Assembly (NCBI GenBank): GCA_002197995.1
Contig: NGZR01000002.1
Location: forward strand, 8,246,001 to 8,310,000
DNA from: Gaeumannomyces sp. JS-464
Taxonomy: Eukaryota; Ascomycota; Sordariomycetes; Magnaporthales; Magnaporthaceae
Direction of reading: 5' to 3'
DNA: 64,000 nucleotides
Under the pieces are notes generated by a model. It was not told the origin of the DNA, ran no database searches, and saw only the letters and a program-made list of their open reading frames with translations. Each line of letters starts with the position of its first letter. Within the stretch, counting starts at the first letter, position 1. Below are positions 24,689 to 36,599 of the stretch, piece after piece. A program made the translations under genes and the position numbers.

Positions 24689-24868
24689 TATTACAAAGCG
24701 ATTTTTAGCCACCATTTAGCCATTACCTAATATTACGGAGCGATTTTTAGCTACCATTTAGTTTGTATATATACGGCTTTCCACCATTAGATAAATGGGA
24801 GTTTTTTCCTTTCCCTCCTCGCGTAATAACAAGCTTTTTTCCTAGCACTTAGGTGTTGCACTGTAATA
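24689..24868 (+). repeat. 3' LTR of family B
   Basis: 180 bp, same length as the 5' LTR. It starts TATTACAAAGCG and ends GCACTGTAATA, differing from the 5' LTR mainly by C/T and G/A changes (TGTTAC to TATTAC, GTGACA to GTAATA), as expected from RIP. Confidence 0.85.
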
Positions 24869-25912
24869 AAATTCGCTATTTGGCAGTTATTATCCCGTTA
24901 AAAGCAATTGATTTTAACGTGGCTAGTTTAGCCGTATTTAAAACACTTCCCGTTTTTCGGGTTTTATTTTTGCTTTTTTTATTACTTTTATTACTAATAA
25001 GCGGCTTGCTTCAGCTAAGGTTTATTTAAGGTTTAAATGCGTTTTATAAACCGTAATAAGTTGCTATTTAGCCTTTTTTTAGTTAGTTTTATTGTTTTAT
25101 ATCGTATTTTTAAAATTATATCCTTTTTTTTTATTATCGTTCGTATACTTTATCGCTAATACGAACCGCGTTTTTAACGTAACTCGTAAAAAACTTTGGG
25201 CGATTTTACTTTGCGAGTTTATTTTTTACGTTTTCGCGCAATTCGTTATAAAAGTGCAGTATTAACGTAGCGTCGTTCCAATTAAGTTTAATATTAATCC
25301 GTTAAAAGTTCGTTACGTATTTAATTGCAAGCTTTCGTTATTTAAAGGCTAGCAAGTCTTTTTCGGCGATTCGGGTTTCGTCGACTATTCCGAACACTTT
25401 TCTAACTTTTTTTTCGAAGGTTTCGAAATTAGCGAAAAAAGTTTAGTGGTTTTTTGGCTATTTTTATACCTTTTAAGGTAATCGTTTTAAATAAGCTGGA
25501 ATTACTTTTTACTTTGCCGTTTAGTTTGGTAACAACGTAAGCAACTTTTTATTTCTCGTTTACGAATTGCTATTCGTAAAATTTAAAATAGCTTTTGCAT
25601 TTAATGAAAAACGTTTTAAGCTTGCCGTTTTCCTTTCCGTATAGGTCCGAAAACGGGAACTTGTACGTTCGGATTACAATAAGTGCTTTAAAAAACGCTA
25701 GCTTCGCAATAAGCTGTTTTACTTCGTTTTAGCTTTTAGCGATTTTAACCGTTATAAATTTAAAAATGCTAGCTGTATTAGTTGCTTCGTTAAAGTTGTA
25801 TTTAATACCGTTAAAAGTAAAAACCGTGGTTTTTTTTCTTTAAGCTTTTTACTGCTACTTGTTATAATTGCATTATTTTTTTTAATAAAGTACTAAATAA
25901 GATTAGTTAAAA
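24869..25912 (-). pseudogene. Chromovirus family A gag remnant (minus)
   Basis: Reverse complement of the gag region of the complete family A copy: the nucleocapsid zinc knuckle region lies at about 24,880-24,950 (matching 35,594-35,660) and capsid-like sequence continues to about 25,850. It abuts the family B LTR at 24868 on one side and the family A LTR at 25913 on the other. Pol is missing from this copy. Confidence 0.75.
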
Positions 25913-26358
25913 TGTTATAATTAAAGGTTTGCTTTTAAAATAAAGCATTTCGGGGGTAAAAAAATAGTATTTTTAATTTGGTTAATAAAAGAATATATAA
26001 TTTAAAAAAATAATTTAATTGCTTGTTTTAAAAGATGTTTAAAAGCTAATTTAGGTTAATTAATGCCGAAGCTTTAGTTAAAGCTATTTAAAATAATAAA
26101 AAATCCATTTTTTATATATACGCTGCTTTTTGCTTTATATTAGGTTAAATTTGTGGCTTTGTTATAAATTTATAAATCTTTTTTAAATTTGTTATTTTAT
26201 TACAAATTTACAAATCCTTTTTGGATTTATTGCTTTGTTATAAATTTATAAATTTTCTTTAGTTTACGTAACTTTACGTAACCGGAGCAGGGCGAAGGCA
26301 TTATTTTAAAGCCCTTTTTTGCTTTGCTGTTTTAAAAGCTTGCATACTGGTTGTAATA
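25913..26358 (-). repeat. LTR of chromovirus family A (5' LTR, minus orientation)
   Basis: 446 bp, TGTTATAATTAAAGG at the left end and TGGTTGTAATA at the right, matching inverted family A LTRs with many C/T and G/A changes. Confidence 0.8.
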
Positions 26359-27216
26359 GCAAAAAGGCAATTACGTTTTAAAAAACCTTATAAATTAAAT
26401 GCATTATGGTTTTTAAAAACGGAGCTACGCTTTAAATCCGCTTACCTTTTTATTAAAAAAGTCGAGTTAAAACGACACTTTCGAAAATAACCACGTTCGT
26501 AATAAAACCGACGATAACCGAGTTTATAACGACCGTCGCGATTTAATTTCGTTAAAAGCCGCGAAATAATCGCGTTAAACTTACGGGTTATTAAAATATA
26601 AGCATAAAGAGGAACGCTATCGAAAGTACTGTTAAAAAAAGCTAACCACGTGTAAAACCTGTTTTTTAAAACGCAATTAGCTTCGTTTTCGTAGCTTTTC
26701 GCGTTTTACCCCACGCGTGAAATTCCGCGTTTTAAAAGCATTATATTACAATTATTAAAGCAGGGAAAAACGGGAACTTTTAGCGGATCGGCGTTTACAT
26801 TTCCCGAAAAACCGCAACCGTAGCACGCGAAATTTCTAAAATAGCAGTTTACAATTTGCTAACCTTTTTAAAAAAGTCTTTTTCGCTAAAAACAAAAACC
26901 ACATACCTTTTACCCGCTACACGAAACTTTTAAAATATAGCGTGGAAATTTTAAAATTTTACGCTTTTTTTTTAAAAGTCCGGAATTAAATTTAAAATAT
27001 TAGCGAAAAAAACGCGCTATATAATAAGATTTTTAAATAGGTGTAAATTATTTAAACAATGCTTTAATTGCATTACGAGGTAATTACAAATTAAAAGATT
27101 TATACGAAAAGGTTATAAGGGTTACGCAATCCTAATAGTAAATGTAAACCGATTTCGTTAATTATTTAAAAAAAAAAACAAGTAAACTTAATTATTTAAA
27201 TTTACCAAAGCTAAAT
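26359..27216. other. A+T-rich relic, unassigned
   Basis: No usable frame and no match to the other repeats in the window that I can see. Probably a RIP-degraded transposon fragment. Confidence 0.4.
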
Positions 27217-27218
27217 TA

Positions 27219-29076
27219 ACGTGGTTTACAAGCGAGTCGCGCATATAAGCGAATCGCGCACTTACACCCGACCTCCGGTTAATCGACGCGCATGCTAACC
27301 TAATAACGCTAAAAATCCATTTAAACTATTCGGAACTGTATATATCGAACGTTTTTACTTCTTCTTGACAAGTGCGCGCATTATGTCCGGTTTTGCCGCA
27401 AGTGCCACATCGCCGACGAGTCGTCGTTGCCTTCCTTTTTTGCCCCCCATAATCGCGCATTTCTTGCTATAATTGCTTATCCAGCTCCTGCTGGTCCAAA
27501 ATATCTCGTATTTTTTTAACAGTATGTAACCCTCCTTATTAAACACGTGTTTTTTTGGCTTTTCGGCGTTTGCTTAATGCTTCGTTCGCTTTTCGTAGCT
27601 TGGAGCACTTTTTTTCCAAAAGGTTAACCCGATGCATAATTGCTTTAGCCCTTTTCGTTAATTGGTTTACAGCCGATAGCATGGGTAACGAAAAGCTGCT
27701 CCGGTAATTGGAAATCCGATTTTTAATATGTTCGAATTGCGAAGTTGCGTTTTTAACTGTTTAAAGCGTTTTAAAAGTCCAAGGTTCGGCGTCGTTTAAA
27801 GGCTTTTTCGGGGAAGTTAAAGTTCGTAACCTTACATCCAGCTTTTTCAAAACCGAATCCGGATTAAAAGGAGCAAAGCCAGCCTTTCGGAACCCTTTTT
27901 AAATATTTTTTTCGGTTATAAAGTTAAAAAATGCCGCTTTAAACGCCGAAAAGAACTCGACTTAATTACGTGGTTAACGTGTAACTTTATTAGGTTTTTA
28001 ATTTGTTAACCGTATGCCTTTTTTAACGGGCTAAAACATTTAACATTAAACGGTTAAAAAAATGAAACGAATACAAAAGTATGCAAAACGTAATAATGTT
28101 ATGTTTTTAGCAATAAAGCTCGAAATCCGTCGAATGGTAGCTTTTATAGCCGTTTAGTATTAATAAACGATGGACTTTTTTTTTATAAGCTATAATGTGT
28201 TTATCGAAATGCTAAATCCATTTTAAGCCGAGCTCGTTCGTAGTTTACCCGTTAGCATTTATTAAAATAACCTAATCGCGTAAAAGGTCGGTTTCCGAGT
28301 ACCAATTGGCCAAATAGTACTGCCTTTTAACGATAATGAAAAAAAGGATCGCTTAGCCGTAACAATTAACCTTTTAAATAACCGTAGCCCATTCCCGGTT
28401 GCTAAGCTAAATTAGCTTTGCTTTACTACGGCTTTCCGATATTGTAATAACTATAACGGCGGCGATTATGCTTATAAGGAAGCCGGTTTCGTCGAAATTG
28501 TAAATGTTTTTACTTTAAATGCCATATTTGTTTATAATGTTTCGTATAAAATCGAATTAGGCAAAAACGAGCTTGGGATTTTCGCATTTGGTTTTTAATA
28601 ATCGTACTTTCGAATTTAGCGCGTACCGAGCTTTGCGCGGCGCTTAACGAAATTCGCGACCTAGTTTTTACTAACGGCGCCCGCGTCGCGTTCGGCAAGC
28701 AGTCGGTTGGTTATATTTTTAACACCAAAAGGCCGGGGAGGGAATGCGCGGGAATCCAGCTCGAGGATGTATTTAATAAGCGCCTCCTTTTCGAATTCCG
28801 TTAATTTTCGTAATTTGGGCATAGTATCGCGTCGAGCAGGTTTGCCGGCGCGTCGGTCGCGTAACGTGGATTTAAAAATATCGTAAATTTTGGCTGCCGA
28901 ACGCAAACTTAATCCTTATTAAATTAAACTGCTTGTATAGCGAGAATAATTCTAGCTTTTTTGAACGTCGATTTTATTTGTGGTTGTTAAAAAATTGGAG
29001 TTGGAAAGTGGGAAACACGCGTCGCATTGGAAAATGCGCGATTCGCTTATATGCGCGACTCGCTTATGAACCACGT
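27219..29076 (-). mobile_element. Fot1/pogo-type DNA transposon, copy 1
   Basis: 1858 bp with inverted ends of about 41 bp starting ACGTGGTTTACAAGCGAGTC (left) and, inverted, ACGTGGTTCATAAGCGAGTC (right), flanked by TA on both sides (27217-27218 and 29077-29078), the expected Tc1/mariner target duplication. Each end carries two copies of an AAGCGARTCGCGCA motif, probably paired transposase sites. It encodes one degraded transposase on the minus strand. Confidence 0.88.
27326..28977 (-). pseudogene. Pogo-family DDE transposase, copy 1, inactivated
   Basis: The start codon is ATA here where copy 2 has ATG (28977). Recognisable parts in order: N-terminal HTH (RSAAKIYDIF, STLRDRRAGKPARRDT), the CENP-B-like second half (FEKEALIKYILELDSRAFPP, NRLLAERDAGAVSKN), the first catalytic Asp in YNFDETGF, and a C-terminal CCHC knuckle CGTCGKTGHNARTC before the stop at 27326. 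TAG/TAA codons and Asp-to-Asn changes break it. Normal family length is about 550 residues. Confidence 0.85.
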
Positions 29077-29078
29077 TA

Positions 29079-30576
29079 TTTATAAATAGCTATATTAAAA
29101 ATATTACGATTCCCCCGGTATCGTTTTTATTTAAATGGCAAATATTAGTTTAAAAAATCGAATTTAAAACTTTATAATCGGACTTTTAACAATTATTTTA
29201 ATTATCGAAAAAGTTTTCCTTTTATTTGCAAAATTAGCTGTAAAATAAATTGGTAGCAAACGCGTAAACCAATTAGGACGTTTTTCGAAACGTCGCTAAA
29301 ACCGCGGAAAATAAATGGGTTGTAAAAAAGCAAATTTAACGTAAAAACGTTCGATTATCGTTTTTACTAAAAGTTTTATCGAAAGTAACGGATATTCGGG
29401 TACCAGGCTTAAAAAAAGAACGATAAAAACAAACGCTCGAGTTGGCGGGAAAAACGCTAATATAAAAAACGAAACGATTCGCGCCGTTCCAACTCGAAAC
29501 GGTAAAACTCCCGCTATTACGATTAAAAAACGAAAAACCTCCGTTTTCCAAATCCAATACGCTTTAAACGAAACAATCGTCGGGTTATAACGGTAAAACC
29601 GGAAAACCAAACTATTCGGGCCAAAAGTTTAACAATTGCAACAATTGCGAATAATTAAGCTATTAAACAGCCAACTGCTATTTTAAACTTAAAAAGGTAA
29701 AAATAATTAACGCTTATTATTTTAACGACGAAAAATTCGATTACGACCGCGTTATTAGCGATAGTGATAAAAACGAACGCGTTTTAACACGAAACGAAAA
29801 TTACCAATCGTAATTTAATTCGAACTTCAAATCGGGAAATAAGTTTAACCGTTAAGTAATTCCTACTTTCGCGGTTTTAATATTTTAAACATAAAAAAGC
29901 ATAGTTATTTATTTTAAATAAGTATAAATGTTTAAATTATAAAGCGATTAGCTAAAATGCTAATAAACCTTAACACGAATATAACGGCTAATATAATAAA
30001 ATTATAAGTTCGTTTAAAAATATAAAATTTTAAAAGCATATATGCTATTACCCGAGCTAATCGGGGTGTAAAACGCGTTTATTAAATGCTATAAAGCGTA
30101 TTAAATTACGTTAAAAGCATAAAATAAAAAAGGCCGAAAACGGGATATTACGGCGCTTTTTTACGCCATTCGAAAAAGCGCCGACGTTTTAAACATCCTT
30201 TTAAAACACCTAATAATAACGGGAAAAAATATTAACCTGTTTAATACTAACTAATCGTAAAACTTTAATATCGTTAAATGCCCGAGCTAAGCGAATAAAC
30301 TGCCGTTATAACGGCAAATCCCTAATATATTAAATTTAACTTACGAAAGCGGTAATAGGATATATAATAACCGTTTACTATTAATTAAACACTTATAAGC
30401 CGGCAATTTTTTTACGTTAAACGAAAAACGAAAAAAAGCTAATAAAGCCGCTCGATTTTTAATTGCAAGCATATACCGACGTATTTTTTCATACGAAAGC
30501 GAAAAAGCTCTCGTTATTAAAAAAAAGCCGAGCATATTATTAAATTAAAAAAAAAGCTAAATTTTTATAAAAGCTT
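29079..30576 (+). other. A+T-rich gypsy relic between the two pogo copies
   Basis: A + frame near 30,050-30,570 reads GRKRDITALFYAIRKSADVL and NLTYESGNRIYNNRLLLIKH with RIP-type stops. It joins, once pogo copy 2 is removed, to an integrase frame starting at 32433. It therefore probably belongs to one Ty3/gypsy element. Its own domain is not recognised. Confidence 0.45.
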
Positions 30577-30578
30577 TA

Positions 30579-32430
30579 ACGTGGTTTACAAGCGAGTCGC
30601 GCACATAAGCGAGTCGCGCACCCACACCCGACCTCCGGTTAATCGACGCGCATGCCAACCTAATAACGCCAAAAATCCATTTAAACTATTCGGAACTGTA
30701 TACATCGGACGTTTTTACTTTTTCCTAACAAATGCGCGTATTGTGTCCGGTTTTGCCGCAAATGCCACATCGCTAACGAATCGTCGTTGCCCTTTTTTTT
30801 TATCTTTTATAATCGCGCATTTTTTGCTATAACTGCCCATCCAGCTCCTATTGGTCCAAAATATTTCGTATTTCTTTAACAATATGTAACCCTTTTGTCG
30901 AACACGTGTTTTTTTGGCCCTCCGGCGTTTGCTTAATGCCTCGTTCGCTTTTCGTAACTTAAAGCACTTTTTTTCTAAAAGGTTAACCCGATGCATAATT
31001 GCTTTAGCCCTTTTCGTTAATTAGTCCACAGCCGATAGCATAGGTAACGGAAAGCTGCTCCGGTAATTGGAAATCCGATTTTTAATATGTTCGGATTGCG
31101 AAGTGCGTTTTGGCTGTTTAAGGCGTTTTGGAAGTCCAAGGTTCGGCGTTGTTTAAAAGCTTTTCGGGGGAGTTAAAGTTCGTAACCTTACATCCAGCTT
31201 TTCCAAAACCGAATCCGGATTGAAAAAAGCAAAGTTAGCCTTTCGAAACCCTTTTTAAATATTTTTTTCGGTTATAAAGTTAAAAAATGCCGTTTTAAAC
31301 GCCGAAAGGAACTCGATTTTAGTTACGTAGTTAACGTATAACTTTATTAGGTTTTCGATTTATCGACCGTACGCTTTTTTTAACGGGCTAAAGCATTTAA
31401 TATTAAGCGGTTAAAAAAAGTAAAACGAATGCGAAAGCATGCAAAGCGTAATAATATTATATTTTTGGCAATAAAGTTCGAAATTCGTCGAATGGTAGCT
31501 TTTATGGCCGTCCAGCATTAACAAACGATAAAACCTTTTTTTATAAGCTGTAATATGTTTATTAAAATGCTAAATCCATTTTAAGCCGAGCTCGTTCGTA
31601 ATCCACCGTTAACACTCGTTAAAATGACTTAATCGCGTGGAAGGTCGGTTTTCGAATACCAATTGGCCAAATGGTACTGCCTTTTAACGATAAAAAAAAA
31701 GGATCGCTTAACCGCAATAGTTAACCTTTTAAATAACCGTAACCTATTTCCGGTTGCTAAGCTAAATTAGCTTTGCTTTACTACGGCTTTCCGATGTTGT
31801 AATAATTATAACGGCGGCGATTATGCCTATAAGAAAGCCGGTTTCGTCGAAATTGTAAATATCTTTATTTTAAATGCCATATTTGTTTATAATGTTCCGT
31901 ACAAAGTCGAACTAAGCAAAAACGAGCTTAGGATTTTCGCATTTGGCTTTTTGGTAGTCGTACTTTCGAATTCAGCGCGTTCGAGCTTTACGCGGCGTTT
32001 AACGAAATTCGCGACCTAGTTTTTGCCGACGGCGCCCGCGTCGCGTTCGGCAAACAGTCGGTTGGCCATATTTTTAACACTAAAAGCCGGGGAAGGAATG
32101 CGCGGGAATCCAGCTCGAGGATGTATTTAATAAGCGCCTTTTTTTCGGATTCCGTTAATTTCCGTAATTTGGGCATGGTGTCGCGTCGAGTAGGTTTGCC
32201 AGCGCGTTAATCGCGCAACGTGGATTTAGGAATATCGTAAATTTTGGCTGCCGAACGCAAACTTAGTCCTTTATTAGATTGGACTGTTTGCATAGCGAGA
32301 ACAATCCTAGCTTTTTTAAACGTCGATTTCATTTGTAGTTATTAAGGAATTAAAGTTGAAAGTGGGAGACACGCGTCGCATTGGAAAATGCGCGACTCGC
32401 TTATATGCGCGATTCGCTTGTAAACCACGT
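30579..32430 (-). mobile_element. Fot1/pogo-type DNA transposon, copy 2
   Basis: 1852 bp, same family and orientation as copy 1, with TA on both sides (30577-30578 and 32431-32432) and the same inverted ends. It has inserted into the integrase-coding part of a gypsy relic. Confidence 0.88.
30686..32332 (-). pseudogene. Pogo-family DDE transposase, copy 2, inactivated
   Basis: Starts ATG (MKSTFKKARIVLAMQTVQSN) and spans 549 codons, the family's usual size. The HTH (RSAAKIYDIPKSTLRD) and second HTH half (LIKYILELDSRAF) are clear. The second catalytic Asp is in LDGHKSYHS, and the third motif region reads PLNIKCFSPL with Asn in place of Asp. A TAA follows STLRD, and a one-base loss shifts frame after SRAF. 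Copy 2 keeps some residues lost in copy 1 (start codon, DIPKS). Confidence 0.85.
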
Positions 32431-32432
32431 TA

Positions 32433-33520
32433 TATAAAACGGTAAAATTAATTAAACGTAAGTTTTATTAGGAAAACGTGGATAAAAATATCGCAAAATA
32501 CGTTCGCTTTTATTAAACATGCTAAAAAGCGAAAATGCTAAAGTATAAACTTTATAACGAATTTTAACCATTTTTATTATTTAAATGCCTTTTTTAAAAA
32601 ATTAATTTAAATTTTATTACGAGGTTATTAAAATGTTTAACGTTTATAAGCTAAACGTACAATGCAATGCTTATAATAATAAATCGTTTTACTAAATACG
32701 TTAAATTTATCCCCGTGCGGAAAACAATTTCGGCTTTTTCTTTTACCTAAATGCTATAGCAATACGTCGAATATTAATTCGGCATTTTTAAAAATATCGT
32801 AAATAATTAAAACTCGCTATTTACTAATTATTTTTAAACTAAATACAAAAAAGCGTTTTAATTCGTTCGTCGGTTATTTATTACGTTTTATTTTTAAATT
32901 AATGGTTAAACTAAACGTATTTACTAAACTTTAACGCATTATTTACAAACGTTTATTAACCGGGAAAGGTTTAGCTAAATAACGGTATTATATAAGGCCG
33001 AATTCGCTTATAATAACGCGAAGCACGAAACTATTGGAATTAGCTTTTTTAAAGCTTTATATGGTTTTAACCCACGCATATATAAGGTTATAATAAATTT
33101 AAAAAAAATTAAAATTTAAAAAATGTTAAAAAAGCTGCATTATATTCGTTGGATTAAAACCGATATACGGACGAACTATATTCGAGCAATAAAAGCTTAA
33201 CGCCGGTATTACAATTAAAAACGATAATTTTAAAAATACTAAAAAGGATAAATCGTTAAACTATTTATTTAAAACTTTCGGTTTAAAATAAAAAAGCGCA
33301 AATTTGCATTTATATTATTCGTATATTTATTATAAAAAGGGTAAAAAGTTTTGCTTATAAAGTTTAACTGCCGGCCAAATATAATTAATTATATAACGTT
33401 TTTTCCGTCGTTTTGTTAAAACCGTAAAACGATTTTAAACCTCGGGTTTTTAATTCCGCCTTTCCAAATTTAAAAAAGGAAATTAAAAAATAAAAGTAAA
33501 AAACGTAATTAATATATAAA
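32433..33520 (+). pseudogene. Ty3/gypsy integrase remnant
   Basis: Reads KNIAKYVRFY (zinc-domain end), INLNFITRL, then the core IIINRFTKYVKFIPVRKTIS, and AEFAYNNAKHETIGISFFKA followed by LYGFNPRIYKV, motifs of gypsy integrases. The first catalytic Asp is Asn here. Frames are interrupted by TAG/TAA. RT and RNase H of this element are not found, so it is deleted as well as mutated. Confidence 0.75.
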
Positions 33521-34171
33521 AGCAAAACGAATTCCGCTCGTTTTTAGTAAAATTGGGCAAAATAACCGGCAAAATACAATATATAAAAACCGGAAAAACA
33601 TTTAAATAACGTATAAAAGCTAATTAAAAGCTATTTAAAAAAAAAGCGTAAAACGCACCGCAAATAAGATAATTTTGCTTTAAAGTTAAAAAAAAGTAGA
33701 AAATGAAAAAAAAAGGAAAATAAAAGCTTAAAACCGTTAAAAAATCCTTAGTTATTATTCGACGTTTAATAATCGCGTTTCGATAAAAAAGTTTTCGTTA
33801 TTATTATTTCCTTTTTTAAATTCCGAATTATCGGCAAATCGAATTACGATTTAAATTTTAGCGATTTAATATAAAATCGGATCGCCGTTAATATTAACAA
33901 ATAATAATACGTTATTAAATTTAATTTCCATTTTGCAATTTAAACTTTTTTTAAACTTTTCGTTCGAAAAGTTAAAAGTTTAACCTTTATTAAAAACCTT
34001 TTATTATAATTTCGGAAATTGGAAAAAACGAATACCGTTAATAGCTAGGTTAAGCACGATTTCGTAAAAAAACACGAAACGCAATCCCCAATTAACGCGA
34101 ATTATAATTAAAGTCCGATTTTAAAAAATAAGCTAGCTTATTCGAGTTAGCATTTCGTTAATTTCGGTAAG
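33521..34171. other. A+T-rich relic before family A element
   Basis: No recognisable frame; likely the 3' end of the preceding gypsy element. It ends in the CTTGC target duplication at 34172-34176. Confidence 0.4.
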
Positions 34172-34176
34172 CTTGC

Positions 34177-34623
34177 TGTTACGACTAGCATGCAAGCCCT
34201 CGGAATAGCAAAGCAAAAGGGGGTCCCGAAGTGGTGCCCCGCCCCGTTCCGGTTACGTGGAATTACGTAAACCAAAAGGGATTTATAAATTTATAACAAA
34301 GCAATAAATTTAAAAAAGGATTTATAAATTTATAACAAAGCAATAAATCCGAAAAGGATTTATGGATTTGTAATAAAGCTATAAATCCAACCCAGCATAA
34401 AGCAAAAGGCAGCGTATATATAAAAGATGGATTTCTTACTATTTTAAGTAGCTTTAATTAAAGCTTCGGCATTAATTAACCTAAGTTAACTCCTAAACAT
34501 CCCTTAGGGTAAGCAATCAAATTATCCTTTTAAGTTACGTGTTCCCCTATTAACCGGATTAAAAATACTATTTTCCCTACCCCCGAAATGCCCTACCTTA
34601 GGAATAAACCTTTAATTGTAACA
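34177..34623 (+). repeat. 5' LTR of family A
   Basis: 447 bp, TGTTACGACTAG...TTGTAACA. It contains three tandem-like GATTTATAAATTTATAACAAAG units and a TATATATAAA box near 34,414. Confidence 0.92.
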
Positions 34624-34689
34624 TTTTAACTAATCCTATTTAATACCTCGTTAAAAGGAGGATAGCGTAGCTATAATAAGCAATAGCAA

Positions 34690-35660
34690 ATAACCTAAAA
34701 AGGAAAAAACCACGGTTTTTACTTTTAACGGTGTTAAATACAATTTTAACGAAGCGGTTAACACGGCTAGCCTTTTTAAGCTCGTAGCGGACGAGATCGC
34801 TAAAAGCTAAACCAAGGTAAAACAACTTACTACGAAGTTGGTATCCCTCGAAGCACCTATCGCAATCCGAGCGTATAAGTTCCCGTCCCCGGACCGTTAC
34901 GAAAAAGAGGACGGTAAATTTAAAACGTTTTTTACCGAATGCAAAAGCTATTTTAAGTTTTACAAATAGCAATTCGTAAGCGAGGAATAAAAGGTTACCT
35001 ACGTTACTATTAAGCTAAACGGCAAAATGAAAAAATGGTTTTAGCCGACCTAAAGCGATTACCTTAAAAGATATAAGGGTAGCCAAAAAGCTATTAAACT
35101 TATCTTCGCTAACTTCGAAACTTTTGGGGAAAAAGTCGGAAAGGTGTTCGGAATAATTAACGAAACCCGGGTCGCCGAAAAAAACTTGCTAGCCTTTAAA
35201 TAACGAGGGCTTATAGCCAAATACGCAGCGAACTTTTAACGGATTAGCATTAAGCTTAGCTAAAGCGACGTTACGTTAATGCTGCACTTTTACAACGGAT
35301 TGCGCGAAAACGTAAAAGATAAATTCGCAAAGCAAAATCGCCCAAAGTTTTTTACGGATTACGTTAAGGACGCGGTTCGCATTAGCGATAAGCTATACGA
35401 ACGATAATAAAAAAAAAAGGGATATGGTTTTAAAAGTGTGGTATAAAATAATAAGGCTAACTAAAAAAAAGCCAAATAGCAACCTATTACGGCTTATAAA
35501 ACGCACTTAAGCCTTATAAACCTTAATGCGGGAACCGCTTACTAATAATAAGGGTAGTAAAAAAAGCAAAAATAAAACTTAAAAGATAGGAAGTGTTTTA
35601 AATGCGGTTAAGCTGGTTATATAAAAACTAATTGCTTTTAGCGGGAAAATAACCGCCAAA
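34690..35660 (+). pseudogene. Family A gag remnant
   Basis: The frame reads TVFTFNGVKYNFNEAVNTAS, FPSPDRYEKEDGKFKTFF, ECKSYFKFYK, ANFETFGEKVGKVFG, and then a nucleocapsid knuckle at 35594-35635 (C-F-K-C-G-stop-A-G-Y...C) where the His is Tyr (CAT to TAT) and a Gln codon is TAA. These are standard Ty3/gypsy capsid and nucleocapsid features. Confidence 0.85.
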
Positions 35661-36599
35661 TAGCGAACTTTTAGCGAACGTAAAAAAACCCGATACGGGA
35701 AAGGCTATACCCCGAAAAAACGTTTAGTTAAATACGCTATTACGACGAGTTATACACCATATACTAGTTCGATAAAAAGGCTATCGAATGGTACTTTCGG
35801 AAATTATAAAGCGTTTATATGCTTAAAGCCGCGAAGCTTAAATACGATAGCGAAGGAAAGCAGCGCGTCGCTTTCGGATTTACGGACTTAAAAGGAGAAA
35901 ACGACGCCGCCTTTCGTAAAACTTAAAAAGGGGTAACTTTAGCAAATGGTGCGAAAAAAGGAAAAGCCCGAAAAAAGCCTTTAAACCAAATACACCTTTT
36001 CCGAAAATCGGAGGATTTTAACACCGACGTTAAAATAAACCGAGGTGGTTAAAACTTCGAAATAGCCGAATTTTAGGAACGCGCAAAAAGCTTAAATGGC
36101 GAAACTTTCGTACCTATAGTTCGCGAAAAGCAAGCGAGTTGGAAAAACTAATACGCTTTTACGCCCCTTAATATTTCGGCGTGTTTTTAAAACGTTAAGG
36201 TTCCAAAACACCCAAATAGCCCGTTATGTTACGCTACCCCGGCGGACGGAAATAACGGCCAACCTTTATTATAGTTTAACGACCAATAGGAAGTTAAATA
36301 CGCTAATTACCGGTTTAACGATATAAGCGAACCGAATAAAGCTGCGCTAAAACCCAAAAACCACCCTAGCGCCGATATGAAATACCCCGGACATTTGTAC
36401 CTTTTTTAAGCAAAGTGCATTTACGGAAAGTGCAAATTCCATTTACGATTTAAGCTTAAGTACGACTTTTTTCCACGAAGGTCGGGGAATAAGCCTAAAG
36501 TTAAGCCCCGTTTAGCATTCCAATTACCACAGTGGGAACTAACCCGAATCGGCAAATTTACCGCAATCTTTAAATTTAGCGAACGGTACCCGATGCTAT

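Larger units (their letters stand above)
16851..24868 (+). mobile_element. Ty3/gypsy chromodomain retrotransposon, family B, RIP-degraded
   Basis: An 8018 bp element bounded by two 180 bp LTRs. Order on the + strand: gag remnants from 17025, a CFYCGKEN knuckle-like run near 18490, reverse transcriptase (open stretch 19565-19909), RNase H, integrase core (21375-21653), a chromodomain-like end near 22310-22480, then a 2.2 kb 3' region with antisense coding character. A purine-rich tract (AAATAGGGG) precedes the 3' LTR. It sits inside family A sequence, but the 5 bp flanks (CGACA and AAATT) do not match, so it lacks a target duplication. Confidence 0.85.
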
